From: JAHJQQ01 sp963737555
GTDB lineage: Bacteria > Pseudomonadota > Gammaproteobacteria > Thiohalobacterales > Thiohalobacteraceae
NCBI GenBank assembly: GCA_963737555.1
Contig: CAVTTB010000008.1
Span: 372,001-436,000 of the forward strand
Direction of reading: 5' to 3'
Length of the DNA: 64,000 nucleotides
Below the pieces are notes generated by a model. It did no database searches, had not been told where the DNA came from, and was given only the letters and a program-made list of their open reading frames with translations. The position numbers and the translations under genes are program-made. Shown piece after piece: positions 46,811-55,751 of this stretch (its first letter is position 1; each line of letters begins with the position of its first letter).

Positions 46811-47929
46811 ATGGAAATGGGCACGCTGCTCGAATTGATGGTGAAGCGAAAGGCCTCCGACCTGTTTATCACGGTCGGTATGCCGCCTGCGCTCAAGATC
46901 GACGGCAAGATCATGCCGATCGCCGAAGGCCGCCTCAGTCCCAATCAAGCCCGCGAGCTGGTGTATTCGGTGATGACCGAACACCAGCGCGAGGACTTCG
47001 AACACAGTCACGAGTGCAACTTCGCCATCAGCGAATCCGGGCTGGGGCGGTTCCGTGTCAGCGCCTTCTTTCAGCGCAATAACATCGGCATGGTGTTGCG
47101 GCGTATCGAGACCATCATCCCCACGCTCGATTCGCTGCATATGCCGCAGGTTATCAAGAGTCTGGCCATGATCAAGCGTGGCCTGGTGCTTTTCGTCGGC
47201 GGCACCGGCACCGGCAAGTCGACGACACTCGCCGCCATGATCGGTCATCGCAACCACAACAGCACCGGTCACATCATCAGCCTGGAAGATCCCATCGAGT
47301 TCGTGCATCAACACGCGGGCTGCATCATCACCCAACGCGAAGTGGGTCTGGACACCGGCTCGTTCGACGTCGGCTTGAAGAACACGCTGCGCCAGGCGCC
47401 GGACGTGATCCTCATCGGCGAGGTGCGCACCCGCGAGACCATGGACTACGCCATCGCCTTCGCCGAGACCGGGCATTTGTGTCTGGCGACGCTGCACGCG
47501 AACAACGCCAATCAGGCGCTGGACCGCATGATCAATTTTTTCCCCGAAGACCGCCGTCATCAGTTGCTGATGGATCTGTCGCTGAATCTAAAGGCCATCG
47601 TCGCCCAGCAACTGATTCCGCGCGTCGACGGCAAGGGTCGTCGTGCTGCCATCGAAGTGCTGATCAACACGCCGCTGGCCGCCGAGCACATCCGCATCGG
47701 CGAGATTCATAAGCTCAAAGACCTCATGAAGCGTTCCACGCAGCAAGGCATGAAGACCTTCGACGTGGCGCTGTTCGAACTCTACAAGGCCGGCGAAATC
47801 AGCTACGACGACGCGGTTCATCACGCCGACTCCGCCAACGAAGTGCGGCTGATGATCAAACTCGACGAGGAAGACCCGTCCAAACTGGGTGATACGCTGG
47901 CCGGTGTGTCGTTGCAGGATTTGCGGTGA
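46811..47929 (+). CDS. pilU: Type IV pilus retraction ATPase PilU
   Basis: 372-residue PilT paralogue that supports retraction under load. Walker A GGTGTGKSTT, SLEDPIEFVH, DVILIGEVRT, TGHLCLATLH. The C-terminal tail after KLDEEDPSKLG is the PilU-type extension. ATG 46811 is chosen over GTG 46796 because it gives MEMGTLLELMVKRKASDLF, the family start. Probably co-transcribed with pilT. Confidence 0.97.
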   Translation: MEMGTLLELMVKRKASDLFITVGMPPALKIDGKIMPIAEGRLSPNQARELVYSVMTEHQREDFEHSHECNFAISESGLGRFRVSAFFQRNNIGMVLRRIETIIPTLDSLHMPQVIKSLAMIKRGLVLFVGGTGTGKSTTLAAMIGHRNHNSTGHIISLEDPIEFVHQHAGCIITQREVGLDTGSFDVGLKNTLRQAPDVILIGEVRTRETMDYAIAFAETGHLCLATLHANNANQALDRMINFFPEDRRHQLLMDLSLNLKAIVAQQLIPRVDGKGRRAAIEVLINTPLAAEHIRIGEIHKLKDLMKRSTQQGMKTFDVALFELYKAGEISYDDAVHHADSANEVRLMIKLDEEDPSKLGDTLAGVSLQDLR

Positions 47930-48052
47930 CGTGTAGCGTGGTATGAGTAGATTCTGGCGTAGCCTCCAATTCCGGATTCCCGCCATTTTTGTGGTCCTGT
48001 CGACCTAACCGCTCTACGTCGCTGCCACGGAGTAAGTCGTTCGCGATTATTT

Positions 48053-50278
48053 CTAACGCCGCTTCGCCCGAGCTACAACGGCACGCAGCACCGCCGCGAT
48101 CACTGCCAGGCCAACAATCGCCCCCAAGATATTCAACATGTTCAACGCACCCCACGACCTGGGTGTGTGGGTGAAATACGAAAGCGCATCGCCGCGAATT
48201 TCACCCATGTGCAGTACTTCGATGGCGCAGTCGACGCCGGGCTCAAGTTCCTCGCCGTCGCATTCGCCGAACGTACCTGCCAGCCATACTTCCAGCTGAC
48301 CGTCCTCATCCAGGTCGGAGACGTGGGCGATCTCCCCTTCGTCGTATTGATAGCCGAAGCGTTGTGGTATGCCGGCGAGGGCGATGTTGTCAGAGCTGAT
48401 CACCAGCAGCAGCCGCGAACTGGCGAACGGCCATGCCGTCTCGGGCGTTTGCTCAGTCAGGTTCAGCTGCAATTCAATCAGCGCTGTGTCGCGGTCGGGA
48501 TGGCTCCACTTTTTGGCGGCATAGATCGTCGCGCCACGGCGGTTGAACTCTGCGGCGAGGGTCTGCATCTTTTGTCCGACCGCATCCTTTGCGTTCGCCA
48601 CGAGGCCGCCCAACCACGTGGCCTGCGCTGCGCTATCGCCCTGACTTGAGACGCTCTCGGGAATCGACGTCAGCGGCGCCGATTGAAATTGCTCCGCATC
48701 ACTCAGGGTCAGCTGGCTGTGTGCGAGTTGCCTCTGCACCGCCTGCGGCTCGCTGATCCACGCGGTGCACACGGCTTGCAGCCAGTCTGCTATGGGCGTG
48801 GCATCGACGTTGAAGCAGGCCTCGCCGTTATCCGTAAGTCCGCTCAACAGGCTATCGTGCAACGCACCGGAATCGATATGACCCGGTAAGGCGAGATAGG
48901 CAGTGCGCAGGTCGAGTGCTTGCGCGGTTTCTCCCTGCTTCAGCCACGCCCAGTCCGGACTGGCGCAGCGCGGCGTTTGATTTTTCTGCAACTGCTGCAA
49001 TGCATAAGCGGTCTGCAGCGCCGCACCGCCATGCTTGAACCATTGTTCGTGGACCGTGCAGCGCGCATCGCTGCCGAGCGGGGTCAGTTTTTCCAGCTCC
49101 GCCAACTCCGCCAGAATCGCATTGTGTACTTGCGGTGTTTTGGCCGCATCGAGCGCGAACACCGACCAAGGGTTGATGGGTTCGTTGTAGTAATCGAGTT
49201 CGTATTGGTTCCAGCGGTGATCGATGGCGGCGCTCAGCGTCTGCTGCAAGAGTGTCATCTGATGAACGGCTGTTGCCAGTGTCTGCGGCGGCCACGCACT
49301 CGGCGCATTGAAGAGCGAAAGGAGTTTCGCGCGCATGAACGCCGCCTTGCGCAAACCCTCGTCGAAGCGGCGTTCGCCCTCCTGAGTGCCGGCCTCATAC
49401 TGATCGGCTGGCCGTTGCAGTTCAGGCAGCGGACCGGTGGGTGCGACCTCGGCTTCCAGCGTCTGCAGGGCGGCGGCGAGTTCGGGGTCGGCAGGCGCCA
49501 GACTCGCCCATAACAGCAGGATCAGCACGCAGTCGTCCGGGCCGGTGCCCGCGCAGCGATTGGACATCAGGAACTGTGAGAACTTGCTGCGCAACACCGG
49601 CGTTGCCCGCGCAGCCATGGCGCGCACTTCCTGCTCGATGACAGGAATGTTTTCCGCCTTCCAGGCCGGGCGCTGGCCGCTGCGCACGTTAACGCAGTGA
49701 CCGAAGTCGATCTCGCCTGAATGCTTCGCGGCGATCGCCATGAACGGCAGGCCGTCGTTCAGGCGGCGCATGAAAGGGTTTTCCGTGGGATTCATCCAGG
49801 CAATCTGCGGCATGCAGTTCCACAGCGTGAGAAAGGCCGTTTGCTCGTCGCCCCAGTTCGGATAGGGTCCCCACACGTGGATGAAGCCGAAAAAGCTATT
49901 GTTGTTCGAAGCCCGGGCCGCGGCGATCTCTTCGGGAAACCAGGATGACACCTTGTGCAGGATGTCAGAGGGCTTGGTAAAAGTCAGGAGCGAACCGTGG
50001 CCGGCGAAGATGAGCCCGTTCTCCCGGACGTTCTTGTCCAGCGTGAGCAGCTCCGGCATCTGATACAGCTGGTCGATACGCGCCGGCGTGGCCTCACGCA
50101 CGACGAAAGCACTCACCTCACTCTCGTCGGTTTTCACCATCGCCTCGATCTCGGCGACGACCGCGTTCAGTTCTGTGGGTTTCAGGGGTTCGACAGCGGT
50201 GACGGGCGCGGCAATTGCCGGAGATGCAACGCCCAGTGCAACCATGAGTGCGGAGAAAATCAGGCGCGTGATCAGCAT
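48053..50278 (-). CDS. Large exported protein with C-terminal membrane helix, function unknown
   Basis: 741 residues. A signal peptide (~1-22, ends SPAIAA) is followed by a mostly alpha-helical body with scattered single cysteines, then a short acidic DLDEDGQLEVW motif (~680) like a Ca-binding FG-GAP-type loop. The C-terminus is a membrane helix (~708-730, LNILGAIVGLAVIAAVL) and a basic tail RAKRR. It should face the periplasm. I do not recognise the family. It sits between pilU and an accessory FRG gene; codon use is similar to the core genes. ATG 50278 is the start that yields a signal peptide. Confidence 0.75.
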   Translation of the reverse strand: MLITRLIFSALMVALGVASPAIAAPVTAVEPLKPTELNAVVAEIEAMVKTDESEVSAFVVREATPARIDQLYQMPELLTLDKNVRENGLIFAGHGSLLTFTKPSDILHKVSSWFPEEIAAARASNNNSFFGFIHVWGPYPNWGDEQTAFLTLWNCMPQIAWMNPTENPFMRRLNDGLPFMAIAAKHSGEIDFGHCVNVRSGQRPAWKAENIPVIEQEVRAMAARATPVLRSKFSQFLMSNRCAGTGPDDCVLILLLWASLAPADPELAAALQTLEAEVAPTGPLPELQRPADQYEAGTQEGERRFDEGLRKAAFMRAKLLSLFNAPSAWPPQTLATAVHQMTLLQQTLSAAIDHRWNQYELDYYNEPINPWSVFALDAAKTPQVHNAILAELAELEKLTPLGSDARCTVHEQWFKHGGAALQTAYALQQLQKNQTPRCASPDWAWLKQGETAQALDLRTAYLALPGHIDSGALHDSLLSGLTDNGEACFNVDATPIADWLQAVCTAWISEPQAVQRQLAHSQLTLSDAEQFQSAPLTSIPESVSSQGDSAAQATWLGGLVANAKDAVGQKMQTLAAEFNRRGATIYAAKKWSHPDRDTALIELQLNLTEQTPETAWPFASSRLLLVISSDNIALAGIPQRFGYQYDEGEIAHVSDLDEDGQLEVWLAGTFGECDGEELEPGVDCAIEVLHMGEIRGDALSYFTHTPRSWGALNMLNILGAIVGLAVIAAVLRAVVARAKRR

Positions 50279-50394
50279 GAATGGGTCACGGAGGCAGAAC
50301 CCGTTTCTCGGCAGATAAACCGTATCGGGGTTCTGCTGCCGATCAAAACCAATCGACATACTCCCGCTTCAAATGCCTCGCCAAACCATCGAGA

Positions 50395-51116
50395 TCAGGG
50401 AACATCGCAGAATTCGTTGATTCCAGCGTTCTGGAGAAAACGGATGGCATCCGGAATGGCTTCCTTCGGCAATTCATATTTCTTGAGGAAGGTTCCTTTG
50501 TACTCCTCCAGCGGTTTGAAGAGATTCGAGTGCAGCGTGAATACCTCTTTCTGCACCGCTATCCGGTGACTGCCTTTCGCCGGAATGATCGCCATGACCT
50601 CGGCGCCGATTTCCTTGGAATGCTCGATGAAGTTTTCCTGGTAGTTTCCCAGCAAGTCGGTGCGCGGATTAAAAATAGACGCCACCCCGACGGTGGAACG
50701 GTTCAATTCTATAAGGGTCGAGAATCCAAACACAAGGATTGTTGCGGGTGTTGTACAGCGCGGGGTTGTCTCGCAGAAGGTGATATTTCTCGAGCGAGAA
50801 ATACAAGGCAATCGAAAAGGTCAATGTCCAGTTCAGCAGCCGCGTCGGTAACCCATGATCTTGCATCGAAAACAGAACGTCCCATGAAGTGTCATGATTT
50901 TCCAAGAGCGGATCGCCCATTGTCATGTACTCGAAATAGAGGATTGTCTCGATATTCTTCTTTTTATATTCCTCGGGGTTCTGTCGTCCCAGCCCACACA
51001 GGAGCTTCCACTCGCTGTCGCTATGACCGCGAAAAAAAGGCGCCGCGCAGCCGCGTATCCTCTAAGGCGGTGATATCGCCTTGGACCTTGAATATGAAAT
51101 CGCTCCATTCACTCAT
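50395..51116 (-). CDS. FRG-domain protein, two frameshifts
   Basis: About 240 residues when joined, starting MSEWSDFIFKVQGDITALED. The FRG core is clear: AFFRGHSDSEWKLLCGLGR, QDHGLPTRLLNWTLTFSIAL, then CVWILDP, LIELNRSTVG and a C-terminal part ending INEFCDVP. Breaks are at the A7 run 51032-51038 (one A too many) and near 50715. FRG domains are found in proteins of phage, defence and toxin contexts; no activity is assigned. It starts 5 bases after the stop of an unrecognised upstream frame, implying an operon. Base composition is visibly poorer in G+C than the flanks. Confidence 0.8.
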
Positions 51117-51121
51117 CGTGT

Positions 51122-52094
51122 TTAAGCCACATAACGACTAGAGCCAGCGGCCGCGAGCGCGTTCGGCCCGCGTCTCTTATGCGCGCGCTCGGTTGACTTG
51201 TTGTTTTTCATCGCTCTACCCGGTAGCTCGCCTGCAGCCATCACGATATTGCCACCAACAAGAGCTCGAGCCCATTCGGGGCGTGCTACGAATTCATGCA
51301 ATGCGTAACTTCGCACCGGGGAGCATCCAAAATGGTTAATCGGCGCAGCATTATTAGGTCGGATGAATTGTGTGATCATTCGTTCTCCAATTATCTGCTC
51401 CATATCGAGCAGAAACGATGTGGATGCTTGCAATTCCACTGTTAGCGATTCTGGATATGTGGTTGTCAGAACTTGTGCTTGATGCCACAGCCCGAACGAT
51501 TCAGGTCCAGAATTTGCAACGGCAGATTCGATGACCTTGGGATTGTGAACTCTTTCGTAACTTGTTTCGTATCTTCGAATACCGCACCAGTTCCAGCACT
51601 ACCACGCTCAGAGTCTGCTTGAACCACGCTGAACATCAGCATCGAACTTATCTAGAGCCTGAGCGGGGACACTCCTACAGTTCAGTGCGAAGCTCCGACC
51701 ATTAATATCGTGCGTGCCGAGCTAATCTCCTCATTGGCACTTGTATCGAACAGTCTTTGGCCTTTCGCCAATCGCGCGCAACAGTAGGCGGAGCTCATCT
51801 ATGCGTCGACGTTATTGGTCGTAGAAGATGGCTCAGATCTTCTAGCAGTCGACCGATTTCAGGATCCCGAAATCCGCTGGCAATTAATCGAACTAGTCGA
51901 TATACCTTTTGACAGCATCGAGCTACGAGTAGCTTCCGTGCCGGAATGTCACCTGCATGATCAGCGAGCATTGCGTCAATGGCCCATAGAGCTGATTGTC
52001 GGCCCAATCACATAGAGTGCATCCCGAATACGCCTCGTCGATTTGCTGCCACTGCCGTACCGGCTGGACCATATGTTAGAATGGTTATTCGCAT
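51122..52094 (-). pseudogene. Broken or miscalled gene upstream of the FRG gene
   Basis: A minus-strand succession of open frames fits one protein interrupted several times. The last piece is open from 51598 to 51122 (~159 codons, first usable start GTG 51439) and ends 5 bases before the FRG start. Earlier pieces (e.g. 52007-51795, 51798-51679, 51650-51480) continue it after single-base shifts. A joined reading passes through FEDTKQVTKEFTIP then KVIESAVANSGPESFG. An ATG at 52094 could be the start. No family is recognised. The joins are inferred by eye, and lower G+C DNA gives longer chance frames. Confidence 0.35.
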
Positions 52095-52390
52095 CCTGAC
52101 GAGTCTCAGGCTGTGCTGTCTTGCGACGCCCAAAATATCGCTTCTTGTAACACTTAGTCTCTTCTAGCTATCTGGTCGAGTCTGCACTGGCAGTCAATGG
52201 TCCGCATCTCATCAACCAATGATACACTCCACGTCGCAAACGTGTATGATGACGCACTGCACTTGGTACTCAACTGCAAGATGCCCGGCCTTTGTATGCT
52301 AACTCCTGCATGGATACTGATGTATTCCTGAGACATCGGCGGATAATGCTTCTCACATGTGCTTACGCAAACCTAACTATAATTCGACAG

Positions 52391-52423
52391 CCTAAAAGCC
52401 CGCTTTGAAAACCAGCTTTTAGG
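52391..52423. repeat. Hairpin CCTAAAAGC
   Basis: CCTAAAAGC (52391-52399) and GCTTTTAGG (52415-52423), a 9-base perfect stem with a 15-base loop, 113 bases after the pyrK stop. The flanks (TAATAA, no long T-run) make an intrinsic terminator only possible. Otherwise 52095-52535 has no gene. Confidence 0.45.
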
Positions 52424-52535
52424 ATTTAATAATCCGCAGAATCGACTGTATTCAACGACATGCTGGCGCGTTATGCGGCTCACGGCACTAAAAATCACGT
52501 ACAAGTTTCCATGTCCAATACGTACTAGGCCGTCT

Positions 52536-53421
52536 TCAACTAAACACCTGCCGCGCATCGAACACCGGCCCATCCACACACACGCGTTTCATCGCCGGGC
52601 CTTGCTCGGTTTCCACGCGCACGGTGCAGCCGGCGCAGCCGCCGACGGCGCAGGCCATGAATTCTTCCAGCGATACTTGGCAGGGCAGATCGAATTCGCG
52701 GGCGAGTTTGGCGGTGGCGGCGAGCATCGGGTGTGGGCCGCAGGCGAAGATTTCCACTTCGTTGCGTTGCGCTGCGCTGAGGCTGTTCAGCCAGGCGCGC
52801 GCGAGGTCGGTGATGTAGCCTTCGTAGCAACCGGCATAGCCTTGCAGGCTGGCGAGTCGTGAGGGTACGTTCCAATCTTCGAGTAAGCGGCATGGCGGCG
52901 ATCACGCCGTCCGGTAATCCGGGTACCAGGATGCGCGACGGTTGCACCTTGAACGGGAACGGTACTTCGGAGCCCATCAGCACCAGCGGTTGCCAGTGTT
53001 TGTCCGCCTTCAAATGTTCGGCGAGAAATACCATCGGTGGAATGCCGACGCCGCCGCCCATCAACAAGGTGCGCGGACGCTCGCGGTGCGGCTGAAACGG
53101 TTTGCCGATCGGGCCCATCACGCTGATGCGTTCGCCGACTTTGCGTTGCGCCAACAGGCGCGTGCCCTGGCCGACGGCCTTGTAGAGAAAATCGACCCAG
53201 CCGGCCTTGGGGTCGACGCGCATGATCGACAGCGGTCGGCGCATCGCCAGTTCGGGTCCGCAGGTGATGTGCGCGAAGCTGCCGGGTTGCGCATGCGCGG
53301 CACACTGCGGCGCGTGCACGCGCAAGATGTGCTGATCGCCGAGGTGGGCCTGATGGGAAAGTATCTCCGCGTCTTCGACGAAGATGGTGTCGCGGTGGGG
53401 TTTGGCGGCGGCCTGGTTCAT
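52536..53421 (-). CDS. pyrK: PyrK-like dihydroorotate dehydrogenase electron-transfer subunit, frameshifted
   Basis: About 294 residues, ferredoxin-reductase-type FAD/NAD domain plus [2Fe-2S] site. FAD-binding MRRPLSIMR, NAD-loop GGGVGIPPMVF, EIFACGPHPML, then cysteines C-x4-C-x2-C (CAVGGCAGC) and a fourth Cys downstream. This is the subunit that lets type-1B PyrD use NAD+. No pyrD is in the window. One surplus base near 52885 separates MPL from LEDWNVPSRLASL. Alternatives are SudB or HydG-like reductases, but the cysteine spacing and length fit PyrK. Confidence 0.85.
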
Positions 53422-53525
53422 GGGTCTTGTGCGTCCAGTGAGTGCGGATCAGCGCCTTGAGTGGGCGACGACGACCGTGGTGAATGGGCGCAAAGGTACC
53501 AGATTCCGCGCGTGTTGGCAGGATG

Positions 53526-53581
53526 TAGCCCGGATGTAATCCGGGATGGGCGGGCTGATTCCCGGATTGCATCCGGCTACG
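53526..53581. repeat. GTAGCCCGGAT inverted repeat
   Basis: Arms 53526-53547 (GTAGCCCGGATGTAATCCGG...) and 53561-53581 pair with one extra base and one mismatch over 21 positions, loop 13 bases. A common style of dispersed proteobacterial repeat. Single copy here. Confidence 0.8.
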
Positions 53582-53617
53582 TGATTCATTTCTTGCGCGC
53601 AGGAAAGCCTATGTCTC

Positions 53618-53694
53618 GTCATTGCGAGCGCAGCGCGGCAATCTCCAACCGACTGAGTCAGCCCCGGAGATTGCCGCGCTGCGCTCGCAATGAC
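53618..53694. repeat. GTCATTGCGAGC inverted repeat, copy 2
   Basis: 29-base perfect arms (53618-53646 and 53666-53694) with a 19-base loop. Same outer sequence as 7703-7807. Together with 53526-53581 it fills the 317-base gap between pyrK and the YceI gene, which has no gene. Confidence 0.88.
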
Positions 53695-53738
53695 GGCTTA
53701 CAAATGATTCCCTGGCATGCGGTCGCGTGTACGGATGC

Positions 53739-54317
53739 CTACTGGCGGACGCCCTCCACCGACAGCGTCAATTCGACTTCCTGCGCCGCCGGGCCGAGGT
53801 CGCGGGTGATGCCGTAATCGGCCAGCTTGAAGACGGTCGTGCCGGAGAAGCCGGTGCGATAACCGCCCCAGGGATCGTCGCCCTGGCCGACGCGCTGGAC
53901 GTCGATGACGATGGGCTTGGTCACGCCGTGCAGGGTGAAGTCGCCGCTCAACACGGCCTTGCCGTCGCCTTTGTCTTCGAACTTGGTGCTGACGAAACGC
54001 GCCTGCGGGAATTTCCCGACATCCAGGAAGTCATCGCTGCGCAGATGTTTGTCGCGCTCGGCGTGATTGGTATCGACGCTGGCGGTGTTGATGGTGACGT
54101 CGACTTTGTTGCTGGCCGGATTCTTTTCGTCGTAGCTGAACGTGCCGTTGAAGTCGTTGAAGCGCCCATACAGCCAGCTGAAACCGAGATGCTGAATGCG
54201 GAACTGAATGAAGGCGTGCGCCTTCTCGGTGTCGATCACATAGTCGGCGGCCGGCGCGAGGGTCGGCAGCGTCAACGCGGCGGCGAGGGCGAGGGCATGA
54301 AGGGAGGATGTGCGCAT
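53739..54317 (-). CDS. YceI-family periplasmic protein
   Basis: 192 residues. Signal peptide (~1-23, cleaved after LAPA) and a lipocalin-like YceI domain: DYVIDTEKAHAFIQFRIQHL, GRFNDFNGTFSYDE, and THLHGVTKP-like FTLHGVTKPIVID. Family members bind polyisoprenoids or quinone-like lipids in the periplasm. It follows the cytochrome b561 gene by 32 bases, a pairing seen widely. Confidence 0.94.
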   Translation of the reverse strand: MRTSSLHALALAAALTLPTLAPAADYVIDTEKAHAFIQFRIQHLGFSWLYGRFNDFNGTFSYDEKNPASNKVDVTINTASVDTNHAERDKHLRSDDFLDVGKFPQARFVSTKFEDKGDGKAVLSGDFTLHGVTKPIVIDVQRVGQGDDPWGGYRTGFSGTTVFKLADYGITRDLGPAAQEVELTLSVEGVRQ

Positions 54318-54349
54318 AGTGTGTGCTCCTTGTATGTAGCGGGTTGTGA

Positions 54350-54892
54350 TCAGCGGCCGAGCATGCGTTTGAGCGTGCGGTCGCGGTCGATGAAATGGTG
54401 TTTCAGTGCGGCCAGTGCATGCAGCGCGCTCAGGCCGATCAGCGTGAAGGCCAGCAGTTCATGGATCTCGCCGGCGATGTCTTCCTGATTCTCGATGCCG
54501 CTGAGCGTCGCGGGAACGCTGAACAGGCCGAACACCTCGATCGGTCGGCCGTCGGCCGTGGAGATCAGATAACCGGCGAGCATGGTGACGAACAGCAGCA
54601 GGTAGAGCAGCCGATGCGCGATACTCGCCAGCCGCCGTTCCCACGGCGCGTGGCTCGGTAGCGGGTGCGGCGCTGGATTCAGCCAGCGCCACGCCAGTCG
54701 GAACGCCACGATGATGAACAGCAGCACGCCGATGCTCTTGTGCAGGGCCGGCCCGCGTTGATACCAGGCGTCGTAGTACTCCAGTTCGCCGATCCACAGT
54801 CCGAGCGCGAACATGCCGATCACGGCGAGCGCCACCAGCCAGTGCAGCGCAATGGTGACGCGTCCGTAATGAGTTGCAGTATTGCGTAGCAT
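54350..54892 (-). CDS. Cytochrome b561
   Basis: 180-residue diheme membrane cytochrome with four helices. Heme-ligand histidines are in IALHWLVAL, ALHKSIGVLL, SIAHRLLYLLL and EIHELLAF, the classical two pairs. It passes electrons between quinol and a periplasmic partner. Operon with YceI downstream. MLRNTATHYGRVTIALHW is the family start. Confidence 0.94.
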   Translation of the reverse strand: MLRNTATHYGRVTIALHWLVALAVIGMFALGLWIGELEYYDAWYQRGPALHKSIGVLLFIIVAFRLAWRWLNPAPHPLPSHAPWERRLASIAHRLLYLLLFVTMLAGYLISTADGRPIEVFGLFSVPATLSGIENQEDIAGEIHELLAFTLIGLSALHALAALKHHFIDRDRTLKRMLGR

Positions 54893-54935
54893 CAGCGCGG
54901 TACTCGTTCGGTTAGAAACATGATCAATGCCATTG

Positions 54936-54986
54936 CTTAAGGAAGACCTGATGCGGTTTCTGTAAATAAATCAGAGTTTCCTTAAG
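54936..54986. repeat. Palindrome CTTAAGGAA upstream of cytochrome b561
   Basis: CTTAAGGAA (54936-54944) and TTCCTTAAG (54978-54986), plus inner CTGAT (54948) and ATCAG (54970), flank an 17-base centre. It lies 44 bases before the cytochrome b561 start and 31 bases after the azoR stop on the same strand. It could be a terminator stem or an operator; there is no T-run. Confidence 0.6.
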
Positions 54987-55016
54987 TCAGGTTCTCTTAG
55001 TGGGCCGGATACAGTG

Positions 55017-55634
55017 TTAGGCCGCAGCCGCCGGTAACAACGCTGCAATGCGATTGCGTGCGTGCGCAACGGTATCGCTGCGCAGCATGGCCTGATCGGC
55101 GGCGACGATCTCGACCTCGGTGATGCCGAGAAAGCCCAGCACATGACGAAGATAGCCGGTGGCGAAATCCGTTTCACTGCCCACCGCCACGCCGCCGCTG
55201 GCCATCACCAGGTAGGCGCGTTTGCCCTTCAGCAGTCCTTCCGGACCGTGCTCGGTGTAGCGGAAGGTGACGCGGGCGCGGGCGACCTGATCGATCCAGG
55301 CCTTGAGCGCGGCCGGCACACTGAAGTTGTAGACCGGCACCCCGATGACGACCACCTCCGCGGCCATCAGTTCCGCGATCAGCTCATCGGACAGGGCGAG
55401 CTTGGCGCGCTGCTGCGCGTCGCGGGCTTGCGGCTCGGTGAAGTTCGCGGCGATCCAGTCGGCGTCCAGCAGCGGGGGCGGGGTCTTTGCCAAGTCGCGG
55501 GTCAGGACCCGGACTCGGCCATGACGGGCGCGCAGGGCGTCGATCAGCGCGTCGCTCAACTGGCGGGTAGTCGAGCCTTCGTGGCGGGCGCTGGCGTCGA
55601 GGCGAAGGATTTTCAGGTGTCGGTCGGTATGCAT
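55017..55634 (-). CDS. azoR: FMN-dependent NADH-azoreductase/quinone reductase
   Basis: 205-residue flavodoxin-like oxidoreductase. LRLDASARHEGSTTRQLSDAL is the phosphate-binding loop, VVIGVPVYNFSVPAALKAWIDQVARARVTFRYTE the FMN/dimer segment. It reduces quinones or azo compounds with two electrons. Divergent from a LysR regulator, which typically controls such genes in response to quinones or diamide-like stress. Confidence 0.93.
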   Translation of the reverse strand: MHTDRHLKILRLDASARHEGSTTRQLSDALIDALRARHGRVRVLTRDLAKTPPPLLDADWIAANFTEPQARDAQQRAKLALSDELIAELMAAEVVVIGVPVYNFSVPAALKAWIDQVARARVTFRYTEHGPEGLLKGKRAYLVMASGGVAVGSETDFATGYLRHVLGFLGITEVEIVAADQAMLRSDTVAHARNRIAALLPAAAA

Positions 55635-55716
55635 GGCGATCTCCTGGGTCGTGGCGGCCGGGGTCGGCTTCAGTGGAAATCAGTCTATGCGTTGAGGATT
55701 CCGGGATAAATCCCTA

Positions 55717-55748
55717 TGATCTGAACTTACTGTTCTTGAGATCAGAAC
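55717..55748. promoter_or_regulatory. Candidate LysR operator between azoR and lysR
   Basis: TGATCT (55717-55722) and AGATCA (55739-55744) are an interrupted palindrome. Overlapping it are GAAC-N5-GTTC (55723-55735) and GTTCT-N7-AGAAC (55732-55748). It ends three bases before the LysR ATG, fitting autoregulation and control of the divergent azoreductase. Confidence 0.55.
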
Positions 55749-55751
55749 AAT

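Noticed and set aside
51117..51140. Possible integron attC site at the end of the gene before FRG (GTTATGT on the minus strand).
   Set aside because: The second core site RYYYAAC is not found at a proper distance, GTTATGT does not fit GTTRRRY, and there is no integrase or second cassette.
52373..52579. 68-codon minus-strand frame downstream of pyrK.
   Set aside because: Its first part overlaps the pyrK end in another frame; no homology or ribosome site.
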